Source: Henckelia pumila (lineage: Eukaryota; Streptophyta; Magnoliopsida; Lamiales; Gesneriaceae). From it: a stretch of 64,000 nucleotides of DNA. Positions 10,970-22,255 of the stretch are shown piece by piece. The notes under the pieces are model-generated. The model worked only from the letters and a program-made list of their open reading frames with translations, made no database searches and was not told the origin of the DNA. The stretch is taken from positions 191,366,821 to 191,430,820 of the forward strand of contig NC_133123.1 of the NCBI RefSeq assembly GCF_033568475.1, in the 5' to 3' direction. Position numbers and translations under genes: made by a program. Numbering within the stretch: position 1 is the first letter of the stretch; each line of letters starts with the position of its first letter.

Positions 10970-12502
10970 GAATCATTGTTCGATTCAGTTGTTTAGTTGA
11001 TAGTTGATTAGTTGAGTTTTATTGTGTGCTTCATAGATAAAATTTTTGTTGAGTTTATTTGTTGTTTAAGTGAGTTGAGTTGAAAATAAGTCGAGAAAGA
11101 ATTGGATACATGGCTGATGAAATTTTTTTTTTTTCTATAACTGATATCCATGACTGTCTACCTATCTGACAAATATTTTTGAAAAATTGGAACCAATAAG
11201 ATGAACAATTTCTTATATACTCTGTGATTAATACTTGAATCTGAATTTTGAGACATACAGACATAGAGATGATTGAGGCATTCTTTGAAATTTTTGGGCC
11301 TAATTTTCATTGAATTTATTTATCCTTAGTTGCCTATTTGAGCCTACACGTATATGAGTGCTTGAGGTACGAAAATGCTAAATTTGTTGAAAATCATCAT
11401 TTACTGCTGATGATTATTTGTTTCTGCACTGATTGAAATTTGTATGATTTAATTGTGGATTGAAACTTGTCTAGAACTAGTTCAAACACTCTTCGAGGCG
11501 AAATACGGGCATAACTGTGATTAGGGATGATTTAGGCAATTTTTCTAAAATCGTTTGAGCCTTTCAAGCTACCCATTAATGCATATTATCCCTAGTACCT
11601 TGTTTGAGCCTTATTGAAAATCGAGTGGCATGCGTGTAAACGTGTGACAAAACTCCCATTCGTCATCGTTTCAAGGTCCTATATTGACTACCTATGAATA
11701 GCCTAAACACTAATTCCTACCTTTAAGGGAGTAATTTGAATGCTAAAATGTTATATCCTCCTAGTTTTATTTGTGAAAAATGGAATGGTTTGGTGGATGA
11801 ATTGAAAAGAAAAAGTAGTAGTAAAAAAAAAAGAGTTGAAAGGGGTTTGAAAAAAAAAATTGCGAACGAAAGTGTGCAAAAGATGAAAAATCAATGAAGT
11901 GAAAAATAAGTGTGAAAGTGTGAATGAAAAGGAGTTGAAATTAGAGCATAAATGTAAATTACTCCTTATTTTGAATTCTTATTCTTCGTTTGTATCCATG
12001 AGCCATGCCTTACATTACAAGCCAATTAAGTCCTTTTGACCGAGTCACAGTTGCACAATATACTAGTGGAGAAGAGTTGCGAAAATTTAGCCTATGGACT
12101 GTTGATTGATACTTTTAATGATTATGAATTTTGATTGAAACACACACACACTATTATTCTTTGCATTTACCTAATTGTGAGTGTTTTTTTATTAATATCC
12201 TAATTTTGATCCTATGCTACCCTGAAAAGTCCTCATGATCTATGAATGTGTGAATTGAACTTGGATAAGGGTGTTTTGAACGTGAGTTGCGGAGCTTGTA
12301 AGTTTATGAGGTTATTTGGTTATGATTAAAATGTTCAAGTGTTAGTAGGTTGGATGTGATTGGATTTGAATTTTTAAAATTATTTCTGAGGCCATTGCTC
12401 CATAATATTTCTTGACTATTTCTTTTGGTGATATGAAGTTTTTGGAAGTTATTGTTTTGATAGTTTTGCTCGGGACTAGCAAAAGTCTAAGTTTGAGGTA
12501 TT
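10970..12502 (+). other. Ty3-I long non-coding 3' region with terminal polypurine tract
   Basis: No coding sequence is recognisable. It is AT-rich, with a purine-rich stretch at 11805-11945. It ends in AAAAGTCTAAGTTTGAGGTA directly before the 3' LTR, the usual polypurine-tract position. A long untranslated tail is normal for this lineage. Confidence 0.65.
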
Positions 12503-13641
12503 TGATAAGTGTATTTTATACACTTAATTTATATATGATTTTAATTGTTAATTATTTGTTTCGAGCAGATTTATGTGTGGGTTTTGTTGTTTTTGTGGTT
12601 GTAGGGAATTAGTGAAGTATTGTGAAAAAGAGAAGAAAAATAAGAATTTGAGAAGAGAAAAGAAAAGAAAAAAATAAATTAATAAAAGAAGAATTAAAGT
12701 AGGAAAGAAAATAATGAAGGAAAGCTAATGGGCTTCTTAATGGGCTTGTTGTTAGCACTTCATCAAGCGCTAAAGAAGAGAGGTAGTAGAGCAAACGCGC
12801 AACATTCATTGTGAGATTGAGGATTTGAGTCAGAACGTTATGCGCGCTCTCCTAAGAGTTTTGGAGCGCCCGCGCCCGGTGATAAGTCTCGGTGTTTTAA
12901 TTATTGCGGGAAGGAAAAATTTTATTCTCTTGGGCTTTTTGAACGGGCTTTTGTGCACGATACATAACAGAAAATCAGAGATTGGAACGTGAAGAATTTC
13001 TGGGAAAAATTGGAGCTTTAATTGAAGAACAAAGACGGAGATCGATATTCCGGGCACGGCATCGCATCTACGGATTTGTTTTCTATCTTTTATAAAATTT
13101 TGATTATGTTTGGATTTTTGAACATGAATTATTGTTTTATTCAGAATTTTATTATAAACTAATTTTTTAGAGTCTAGAGGTCGGATAGAAGCTGGTGTAG
13201 ACGCTTTCATTAATTTTTGATTTTATTGAATTGAGTTTTTTCTAGATTAATTGTTTTTCTAGAATTGATTGTCTTTTCAATTATCTGATCAATAATTGAT
13301 TTGTAATATTTATTTAAAATCTGGCTCTCGGGAGAGGAGATTTTGAATAGGACCAATAGAAAAATACACTGTTAATTATTTATATAACTCGGGAGAGTAT
13401 ATAATTTTAACAGAGCTTTTAAAAAGAACATTGTTTTGGGATAGATCACTGTGAGTTGATTCTTAATAGGGATATTGGAATTGAATTGTAGTTGATAAAC
13501 ATTATTTGTTACTCGGTAGAGGGAATAATACACTTAAGTGTTCTTGGCTATTAATTCATTGAAATTCATGAAGATTAATTAATTAGGATTGATTGTTGTT
13601 GAAACTTGACTCTCGTACGCTTGCGATCATTTTTCACACCA
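12503..13641 (+). repeat. Ty3-I 3' LTR
   Basis: Begins TGATAAGTGTATTTTATAC and ends TTTTTCACACCA. Its last part matches 1-211 and 8366-8746, except for the 240-base deletion near 13603. It borders MULE coding sequence on the right. Confidence 0.88.
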
Positions 13642-13642
13642 G

Positions 13643-14668
13643 CATATGCATGACAACTTTAGAAATTCTGGTTTTAGAGGACAATCATTCAAACTTGCTG
13701 TGTAAAAGTGTGCTAGGGCATCAATTGTTAATGAATTTGATAGGAAAATAAAAAAACTAAGAGAACTGGATGAAAATGCCTACAAATGGTTCAATGATAA
13801 GACACCTACTCAGTGGAGTAGGTCACACTTTCAAGAATTTTCTAAGTGTGACATGATTCTTAATAATGGATGTGAGTCTTTCAACAGTGTCATCTTGGAA
13901 TCAAGGGAGAAACCTTTAATTTCTATGTTGAAATGGATTCTGGAGTATTTGATGCAAAGAATGCAAACCAATAGTGATAGAGCAGAAGAGAAGTGGAAAG
14001 GGATACATTGTCCCTAGATTGAAAAAATCATAGAAAAAACAAGCAAAAAAATTGGAGATTGTCTTCCTATTAAAGCTGATGCATTCCATTATCAGATTTC
14101 ATGCTTTGATGCACTTGAAACCAAATACAATTTAGATTCGAAAAATCATGCTTGTGAATGTAGGAAATGGGATTTGTCTATAATTCCATGCAATCATGCT
14201 TTATGTGTCATCTACACACAAAGGCTGGATTACGAAGAGTTCACACATACATATTAGAGTGTTAAGACTTATAAGAAAGTCTATGCTCCTGTTGTTATTC
14301 CTATAAATGGCAGAAACGAGTGGCAAGCTTCTGACTATGTTTCTCCACTGCCACCAATCTTTGAAAGGAGTGTTGGTAGGCCTAAGAAAGCAAGAAGAAG
14401 GGAAAGTGATAAACAATCGCAAAAGAGAAGAAGGAGAACTAAGGGTAAACCACAGTTGATTGTCAATGCTAATAAGATGAAACGACAGCAGCATACACTC
14501 AAGTGTAGTAGGTGTGGAGCTGAAGCTCATAACAAGAGAACTTGTCCTCCCACTAGTGAAGTAGAAAATCCAACATGTGGGCAAACAATACTTGATGAAG
14601 ATGAACATATTCAAAGTCAAATAACACAAGAGATATCACTAGCTGTGCCAAAAAAATTGCATGTATGA
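13643..14668 (+). pseudogene. MULE (Mutator-like) transposase, C-terminal part
   Basis: One frame of about 340 codons with three in-frame stops (13703-13705, 14015-14017, 14255-14257) and no frameshift. It reads HMHDNFR...FRGQSFKLA, a block typical of plant MURA-type transposases, then a SWIM zinc finger (CECRKW ... PCNHAL, about 14155-14200), a basic GRPKKARRR tail (about 14378) and a CCHC knuckle (CSRCGAEAHNKRTC, about 14502-14550). The DDE catalytic core is missing because Ty3-I cuts the gene at 13642; the 5' part should lie left of the window. The product would have bound DNA and cut the element ends; here it is dead. Confidence 0.88.
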
Positions 14669-15145
14669 ATTTTAATGTATTATTACTTATATTATCATGA
14701 TTAACAACCACTAGTGTTTCCTAAGTATGACACACGAACTTAATGTCCTAGGTGAGGAGGAAATTCTCTTTCCATAAGGATGTACTTATTGGATAGTCCT
14801 CAAATTCTTTTGATATGTCAAATGTAAGTAAATATATTATAAATGTGTTTAAGTTTTCAATTTGATAGTAATTATTTCAGGATACTGGGATGGTGTTTTT
14901 AATTAAAATCTTATCTTGTTGATAGTTGCAGGTGTTTGAGGATGCGGCCACGGTTGTGACTACAAATAAAACAAACATATCCTCTCAAATTGAAACTGGA
15001 ATCATGAATACTGTAAATAATTAGTAATATAGTAGTTATTAATATATCTTTAAGTTAATTATATCTTCACTATATTTCTATCTGTTATTGGTAGTTGAAA
15101 ACAATGTTAGTACAATCCAACCAAATTTAGCTTCAGGGTGAAGAC
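14669..15145 (+). other. MULE downstream region, probably intron(s) and small exons
   Basis: AT-rich sequence between the main MULE exon and the Ty3-II insertion. From about 15094 (after TTATTGGTAG, splice-acceptor-like) the frame reads as protein and continues across Ty3-II at 27274. The target duplication of Ty3-II, aagac, is at 15141-15145. Confidence 0.45.
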
Positions 15146-15618
15146 TGCTACAACTTAAATTGTAATTCACCCAAGTGTAGATTGTCTGCAAGTAATATAC
15201 TCAGGAGTACGAGATCGATCCACATAGAGGATGCTGTAAGTTTAATTTTAGCAATGATATATTATAGATGGAAATATTATTATAAAACTTCAAATACACA
15301 AATTATAAAATTGTCAAGGATTCAAAGGTTCATTGTTGGTTTATTTAAGATAGCTTAAGAAAAATAAATAAAAGAAACTAATATAAGAATAAACATAAAA
15401 GAACAATTAAATATTTAAACAAATATATCATATAATATAATTTTCACTATATAAATATCAGATTAACCGATATTTAATACATGGTACCCATAATATATAT
15501 ATAGATGCATAAATATAAATTGACATAAAAGTATATGTTAGATCAAATCACAATATTTCATTTAGAACAACCGGCAGAGCCACGCTATTGTCTAAATAAA
15601 ATATATGACCTTTTTTAT

Positions 15619-15702
15619 GTTAGATGCGAGAAAGTAAATGTTAGTTGCGGAAAAGTAAATGTTAGATGCAAGAAAGTAAATGTTAGTTGCGAGAAAGTAA
15701 AT
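15619..15702 (-). repeat. 21-base tandem repeat in Ty3-II 3' LTR (4 copies)
   Basis: Unit GTTAG[A/T]TGCGAGAAAGTAAAT, four copies with small changes. The 5' LTR has two (26144-26185). On both sides lies a duplicated block of about 70 bases containing AACAACCGGCAGAGCCACG. Confidence 0.9.
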
Positions 15703-16139
15703 GTTAGATCAAATCACAAAATATTATTTAGAACAACCGGCAGAGCCACGCTATTATCTAAATAATATATATGACTTTATTATAAATTGATACATATATT
15801 TATAGTATATAATTATTGTAGTATTTATTGTATCATATTAGACAACAAATTAATCAAGGTAACCACATTTAAGGTACCAAGTATTTGATGCAAATAGATA
15901 CCAATAAATTATCCAAATTATACCTACAAATAAAGATCAATTAGTAAAACAAAATAAAAATAGAAAAGGGAAGAATATACAAAATATAAACAATCTTACT
16001 TGACCAACAATTAAACCTTTTCACCTTGACATAAAAGGATTTAGCTTGCCATGAACATAATACTCAAGAGTAAGGATAAAAGAAATTTCATACTTAAACT
16101 TGGAGAAATATGCACACTCAAACTCTTATTCTTACAGAC

Positions 16140-16676
16140 ATAGCAACTACTTCGTATTCGTCCTCGCTTTACGAAAATGATTAATCCAAGTTATTATAGA
16201 AGTTCATTGTAGCCCATTTTAAACTCATTTTAAACATTTTATTTTTTTCATGTGGGACAGGGGTATCACAATCACCCCTCCTTCAGAACGCGACGTCCTC
16301 GTCGCGACCTGAACTCTCGATCCACCAGTACCGGGAATCTAGAGGTGGCTCCTACGGGTTTAAGAGGTGGATTCCGTCATGTAGCACTTTGCCCCGCAGG
16401 TTCAAGAGGTGGCTCCCACGCACGTAGCACTTTGTCCCGCATAGAACTTATTTTCCGGGGTCTGCGGGCTGGTGACCGTCTCTGATTCCATTCTGTCATG
16501 CCCCGGGCCCAGACCCGCGACTGCGCGACTGCACAATGGGCCCCTATAGCAACTACTTCGTATTCGTCCTCGCTTTACGAAAATGATTAATCCAAGTTAC
16601 TATAGAAATTCATTGTAGCCCATTTTAAACTCATTTTAAACATTTTATTTTTCCCATGTAGGACAGGGGTATCACA
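16140..16676 (-). mobile_element. TRIM-like miniature LTR element, left end truncated
   Basis: A complete 183-base terminal repeat at 16494-16676 (TGTCATGCCCC...GGGTATCACA) is matched by a partial one at 16140-16270 missing its first 50 or so bases. Next to the complete repeat, 16479-16490 read on the minus strand gives TGGAATCAGAGA, an initiator-Met PBS with one mismatch. The interior of about 220 bases is non-coding. It replaces about 200 bases of the host LTR, so a deletion removed its left end together with adjoining LTR sequence. Confidence 0.75.
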
Positions 16677-17125
16677 GATTCAGAACTTACACTCAAAATA
16701 AAACACGTAGAAAATTTTGTGTATATGTGTTTGGGCATATAATTCACCTCTTTTCGGCAAAGGGTGAAATAATTATGATATTTTTACTACAAGCTGGTCA
16801 TAGTAAAAGTAAATCTGTCACCTTTTTTATCTTTGATCATTTTGATCATCTTAATGAGGTTTTTGGAATTTCTTGTCTTCTACAAAGTTGAAGATGCCTC
16901 TTTTGTGATTCTACAAGATTTGATATTACTCAAATATGTACTCTGTAGCTTGAGTAATTTTATTTTTACCAAACCTGCGTAAACTGTAAAATACAACATT
17001 TTTAGTAAAATATTTAAATATAAACACATAACACTAAAATAATACAACTTCATAATTTTAATAAAACTTTAATTTTAAAACAAAAATTTTAACATATAAA
17101 TAATTACGAATTTTTAGTTTCATCA

Positions 17126-18546
17126 CACCCCCAAACCAGCTAATTACTAGACCCTTGGTAATAAAATTTCATAAAATCAAAAGTTAGATTTTTATTCCTT
17201 AATATATATATATATTCAAATTTGCAAACTTTGAAATTTTAAAATATACTTATAAAAAGATCATATGTTTATTTATAAATCTTGTTATCAACTAATATAT
17301 TAATATATAATTGGATGGTTTATACATATATATTTCACACAATACCAAAATATTAAATATATATGATTTTTTATATAAATATTTTCTTAAAACATTGAGA
17401 ATAATATAATTAAAATGATAATAGAAATCATTTTCATAACATGTATATCATCAGGAATATTAATGTAAAAGTTTCAACTCCATATTCTATCAGGTTATGA
17501 TATTTCATATATAACTGTTTTTCACTCATGGAGTTGGAAGAAAATTATACACTCATTAAAAATGACTAATATGTAAAGCAGACAATCAAATAACCTAATA
17601 TTGAAAATAATATAGGATAATTTACAAAGAATAAACCCATTTTGTTTTTGTTTTTGTATTTTTTGTATTTTTTTATTTTTTTTATTTTTTTTATTTGGCT
17701 GCAAAATTGTTTTTACATAACCAAATACCTCCAATAAACTTTGAAAATGTAACATTTTTTTTTCAAAGTTTATTTATTTGTTTATTTTTTTATGAGGTAA
17801 ATCTAATACATTGATAATTATAGTAGAGATATTAATACTCTACATCATTACAATCAAACTTCAAACAACTTTGCAGCTAATTTTTATTTGCACAATTTTT
17901 TTTAAAAAAAAATGGGTTTAATCTAATAATCAACCATTTCTTAATAATCAATAAAAGCTTATAAGTTGTTTTTCTCAATTCTCACCTCTCACTCACAAAA
18001 TTTATGTGAGTATGTATTGCACTTTTACAAATTAATTTCTTCAATTATACATTTTACTATTCATTCAATCAATATCACTTTAACTATATACTCATAAAAG
18101 TTTTAGAAAATATGTTATTTGAAAACACACAATTATATATTAATTATAACATATATCCCATCAATTATATATTTTATATTAAATTTATAGAAAGAATTAT
18201 AAATAAACATATATACAAAAAGACTTCATTTTTTTAGTAGTTTGCAATTTAAATACATACGGAATATTAAAATCTAATCTATTGTGATAATATGATAAAT
18301 AAAAACTAATGCGTGTCAGGAGTTTTTGACTCCTTACTCTGCCATTGAAAAAGAAAAAATAAATATTATTATAGAAATATTTTTTTTTATATTTTAAATT
18401 TTTTAGATAAACCCTCCCCCAAACCCGAATATTACATTGTTTTTAATTTTTTTTAAAGAAAAATAAAGAGTACATGATGAAAGAGATATCACCTGGAATT
18501 TATTAAAGATGAGGAACAAACACAAACCATTTCGTGACATGTTGAA
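17126..18546 (-). other. Ty3-II polypurine tract and AT-rich 3' region
   Basis: The minus strand reads CTGGTTTGGGGGTG directly before the 3' LTR (polypurine tract at about 17126-17140). The rest is AT-rich without a recognisable gene. Part next to 18546 may be the 3' untranslated region of the captured LOG copy. Confidence 0.6.
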
Positions 18547-19184
18547 TCAATGATCTGGTTTCCTTTTCTTACTGGTTGGTTGAGACCAATTGATCTTTGT
18601 TATAGCCGAATCAGGTTGATGAACAAAATCTTGGAGATAATCAGTTAATTGGTCTTCATTCGAAGCAGAGATGATCATCCTTCGTGAATTTTTGAAATGA
18701 AATTTTGTTCCACAGCTACATCAAGAAAAATCAACAAACCATCATAATAGTTATTGATATTCAACAAGCCAACATGTTTATTATGGATATTAAGTTGTGC
18801 CCAAGAAACAACATAAAAAATTTCTTCTAAAGTACCAAAGCCACCAGGTAAGGAAATAAAAGCATCAGAATTTTCTATCATTTTAGTTATCCTCTCATAC
18901 ATTGATGAAACTTTCAACTCTTCCCCAACCGTAACACCTGTAATATTTCCTTCAGCTAAAGCTGTAGGAATTATACCCAAAAACTGACTACCTCCAAGAT
19001 GAGCTGCTGTTGAAATAGATCTCATTAACCCAATATTGCCTCCTCCGTATACCAAGTGAATTTTTCTCTCTTCTAGCTTTTTTCCAAGATTAATTGATGT
19101 ATCAACAAATATTTCATTCTTTTCAGTATTAGAACCACAAAAGACACAAATATTTTTCAATTTTTGTGAAGAAGATCCTGCCAT
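18547..19184 (-). pseudogene. LOG-family cytokinin-activation gene, intronless, one frameshift, inside Ty3-II
   Basis: LOG enzymes release active cytokinin bases from riboside 5'-monophosphates in the cytosol. From the ATG at 19184 the frame reads ICVFCGS near the start, then YGGGNIGLM, and the catalytic block PGGFGTLEE; this order and length (about 212 codons) fit the plant family. The Arg of the usual MHxRK motif is kept (SSMYERI) but the Lys is Ile. At about 18686 one base is missing, giving TGA at 18675-18677. In the next frame a family-like C-terminus follows (ARRMIISA, then DQLTDYLQDFVHQP) and ends at 18547-18549. Plant LOG genes normally have several introns; none is present. TTATAAAA lies about 50 bases upstream of the ATG. 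It has the same orientation as the retroelement. Family identity is firm; a mechanism of capture is inference. Confidence 0.88.
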
Positions 19185-19398
19185 TTTTTTTTTTTCTGTT
19201 TCTCTGCAAAAATATAGAGACAGTTGAGGGACTTTTATAAGAAAAACAAGAAATACGACAGAAATAGGAATACAGCTATGAACAGAATGATGAAAACAGT
19301 AAAAATAATAATATATAATAACATGCATGCGTATATAGAGTGATATGATTATGTCTCACAGTGTTCCTCTGGTTTACGTCCAGAAACGGATTCAATAT

Positions 19399-19947
19399 TT
19401 ATGAGTCGAGGGTTGGCTTACCATCCAATTTTCTTATAAATTGGCAAATATGGTCTTTTTTAGTCAGATTCCCAAGACCATTACCATGACGCTGCGCTTG
19501 GAATAGTTTCCATAAACGGAGAAGTTGATCTTGCACATCTCCACTAGAATGCGTCTCAAGAGTCAATGAGATATCATCTAATGACTCTTTACTCAGCTCA
19601 TTCTTAATGAAATCAATTTTATCTTCTTTATTTGTGGAAACATATCCCAAAGATCTGCATCGTCTATCACAAGTCCATCTGGCACATTTATGACAAACAT
19701 CTAACCTTTTGGCCCTCCTTTTCTTTGGATAGGTGCTTTTTCCTAGTCCAGACATATTTTGAACAAGTAATAATTTTGGAACTTCACCACCAAATCGAAT
19801 CTTGGCTTCAATTATAAGATGAATATCCTCCGGAATTCTTTTTTGCATAAGAATTCTCAATCTTTCACATATGCCTTCATAAAGCATTCTCAAAACTTTT
19901 TTAGAAACAGAAGGAAAATATTTACCATGTTATTTGATAGCTTCATC

Positions 19948-19950
<3 letters not shown>
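19399..19950 (-). pseudogene. Unrecognised Cys-rich host-like protein, intronless, inside Ty3-II
   Basis: Reading from the ATG at 19950 the frame begins MDEAIK, hits TAA at 19930-19932, then continues open for about 175 codons to 19399. The stop can be explained by one substitution. Features: an N-terminal segment with KYFPSVSKK, a basic patch PKKRRAKR (about residues 80-90) next to a cluster CHKCARWTCDRRC, and a polar C-terminal half ending KLDGKPTLDS. No signal peptide or membrane segment is seen. It looks like a normal, well-composed plant protein, not a retroelement domain, but I do not recognise the family. It lies 215 bases upstream of the LOG copy and 155 bases downstream of the integrase end, all on one strand. 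Confidence 0.6.

Positions 19951-19952
<2 letters not shown>

Positions 19953-19980
<28 letters not shown>
19953..19980. repeat. TA microsatellite
   Basis: About 13 TA units immediately upstream (minus strand) of the ATG at 19950. It sits between the integrase and the captured genes. Confidence 0.9.
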
Positions 19981-19983
<3 letters not shown>

Positions 19984-20104
19984 TCAATTGTTTTGGGAAA
20001 TTGAAATAAAACCGACTGAAAGTAGTCACGGAGTACCGTTTTTCACCATTTAACCGGGAAGTGAACTCAATTCTGCAAAAATAAAATGAAAATATAAGTA
20101 ACAA

Positions 20105-21270
20105 TTAATTTGGATCATATAAAGGCATAAACTCATCATTAAGAATTTCATTTTCTATAAACGGTTTAAGTCGTTGCCCATTAACTTTAAATACATTATT
20201 ATTTTTAGGATTTTCAACATCAACAGCACCATGAGGATAGACAAATTTAACAATAAATGGTCCAGACCATCGTGATCTAAATTTTCCTAGAAACAAATGC
20301 AAGCGAGAATTATAAAGTAAAACTTTTTGTCCGATTTCAAAAGATTTGCTCATAATATTTTTATCACGAAAGACTTTGTTTTATCTTTATAAATCTTTGC
20401 ATTTTCATATGCATCATTTCTTAATTCTTCTAGTTCATTTAATTGCAATTTTCTTAATTTAGATGCATCATCTAAATTAGTATTAAATGCTTTAATTGCC
20501 CAATAAGCTTTATGTTCAATTTCAACAGGTAGATGACAATGTTTTTTAAAAGCTAATCTATATGGTGACATTCTCAATGATGTTTTAAATGCAGTTCTAT
20601 ATGCCCATAATGCATCACTTAATCTTAAATAGCAAACTTTTCGATTTGGATTGACTGTTTTCTCCAAAAAAAAATTTATTTCTTTATTTGCAAGTTCAAC
20701 CTGACCATTCGTTTGAGGGTGATATGGAGTAGAAACTTTATGTGTAATACCATATTTTCTTAACAAAGAAGAAAATGATTTATTTATCAAATGACTTCCC
20801 CCATCACTTATTATAGCTCTAGGTATTCCAAATCGACTGAAAATATTTTCTTTCAAAAATTTTATCACAACTTTATTATCATTAGTTCTACATGCAATTG
20901 CTTCAATCCATTTTGAAACATAATCGACAACCACTAAAATATAAGTAAATCCAAAAGATAATGGGAATGGACACATAAAATCTATTCCTCAACTATCAAA
21001 TATTTCAATAATCATGATTGGATTTAAAGGCATCATGTTTCGTTTTGAAATTGAACCTATTTTCTGAAAATTTTCACAAGATTTGCAAAATGAATGCGTA
21101 TCTTTGAATAAAGAAGACCAATAAAATCCATATTGAAAGATTTTTGCAGCTGTTTTCTTTGACGAAAAATGACCTTCACATGCCTCAGAATGAAAAAATT
21201 TAATGACACTACTTACCTCGTTGTCGGGTATGCATCTTCGAAAAATTTGATCAGGACAATACTTAAACAA
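20105..21270 (-). pseudogene. Ty3-II integrase
   Basis: The zinc-binding segment (HSEACEGHFSSKKTA ... CKSCENFQ) lies in 20989-21270 and ends in a stop. The catalytic core ([28 protein letters not shown]) is in 20350-20976. A C-terminal piece ([29 protein letters not shown]) is in 20105-20353, in a different frame from the core. All three DDE acidic residues are present, but a stop and frameshifts divide the protein into at least three parts. Confidence 0.9.
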
Positions 21271-22255
21271 ATAAGGATCATCCCAATAAAATATTTGACC
21301 TCTTTCAAGAATTTATTTTTATCTTGTGAACTCCAATGAGAAGGCATTTTATTTGTCAAAGGAAAATTTACAATATTAGCAAACCAAGGCATAGTAGTAA
21401 CATAAAATAGTTGATCATCCGGAAAATTTTCATTTATTGGTATTTCGTTTTGAGATGATTCGGAAATTATTCTTGATAAATGATCGGCCACTACATTTTC
21501 TTTTCTTTTTTATCTTTTATTATAAGATCAAATTCTTGTAATAACAAAATCCATCGTATTAATCTTGGCTTAGCATCTTGTTTATTTGATAAATAATTTA
21601 TGGCAGAATGATCAGTATAAACAATAGTAGTATAACCAATTAAATACGGTCGAAATTTATCTAATGCAAATAATACTGAAAGTAATTCTTTTTCAGTTGT
21701 TTAATAATTGATTTGGGCACTATTTAAGGTTCTACTTGCATAGTAGATCACATAAGGTTTACCTTCTTTTCTTTGTCTTAACACGGCTCCTACAGCATAA
21801 TCACTTGCATCACACATTAATTCAAATGATAAAGACCAATAAGGAGGTTGTAAAATAGGTGATGTAGTTAAAAGATTAATTATATTTTTAAAAGCAGTTT
21901 CACATTCTTGAGTCCATTCAAATTGTGCATCTTTTGTTAAAATATTTGAAATTGGTTTCGATATTATGCTAAATTTTTTTATAAATCTTCTATAAAATCC
22001 CGCATGACCCAAAAATGATTGAATTTCTTTGATCGTGTTTGGTGATGGTAAATTAGCAATAACATCAACCTTAGCTTTATCAACTTCAATTCCTTTTTCA
22101 GATATGACATTCCCTAACATAATTCCGGATTTAACCATGTAGTGACGTTTTTCCCAATTTAAAACAAGATTTTTTTCTTCACATCTTTTTAAAACTTCTT
22201 CCAAATTTTTAAGACAGTTTTCAAATGAGTTTTCAAAAATAGTTATATCATCCAT
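21213..22255 (-). pseudogene. Ty3-II RT palm/thumb and RNase H
   Basis: The FMDD catalytic motif of reverse transcriptase is read at about 22249-22262. It is followed by the connection GIEVDKAKVDVI, then FLGHAGFYRRFI, then the RNase H start CDASDYAVGAVLRQR. A stop at 21701-21703 interrupts before TTEKELLSV, and RNase H continues to MADHLSR (about 21490). Confidence 0.88.

Larger units (their letters stand above)
1..13641 (+). mobile_element. Ty3-I: Ty3/gypsy element (Athila/Tat-like), left end outside window
   Basis: The right end is a 1,139-base 3' LTR (12503-13641). The 5' LTR is seen as two pieces (1-211 and 8366-8746) because Copia-A sits inside it. Matching the visible piece to the 3' LTR puts the true left end roughly 770 bases before the window. 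The primer-binding site matches tRNA-Asp, as in Athila/Tat lineages. Inside are a short gag start and a DLGA-type protease, but no RT, RNase H or integrase, so the element is non-autonomous. The visible LTR pieces differ at about 8 positions in 200, so it is clearly older than Copia-A. It was inserted into a MULE transposase gene; the expected target duplication is gcata (13642-13646), whose partner lies off the left edge. Confidence 0.85.
15146..17125 (-). repeat. Ty3-II 3' LTR (interrupted)
   Basis: On the plus strand it begins TGCTACAAC and ends TTTCATCA. It is longer than its partner because a TRIM-like element (16140-16676) replaces about 200 bases. It has four copies of a 21-base repeat where the 5' LTR has two. 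Confidence 0.92.

Noticed and set aside
17522..17755. A 77-codon minus-strand frame in the Ty3-II tail
   Set aside because: Lys/Asn/Gln-rich translation of low-complexity T-rich DNA.
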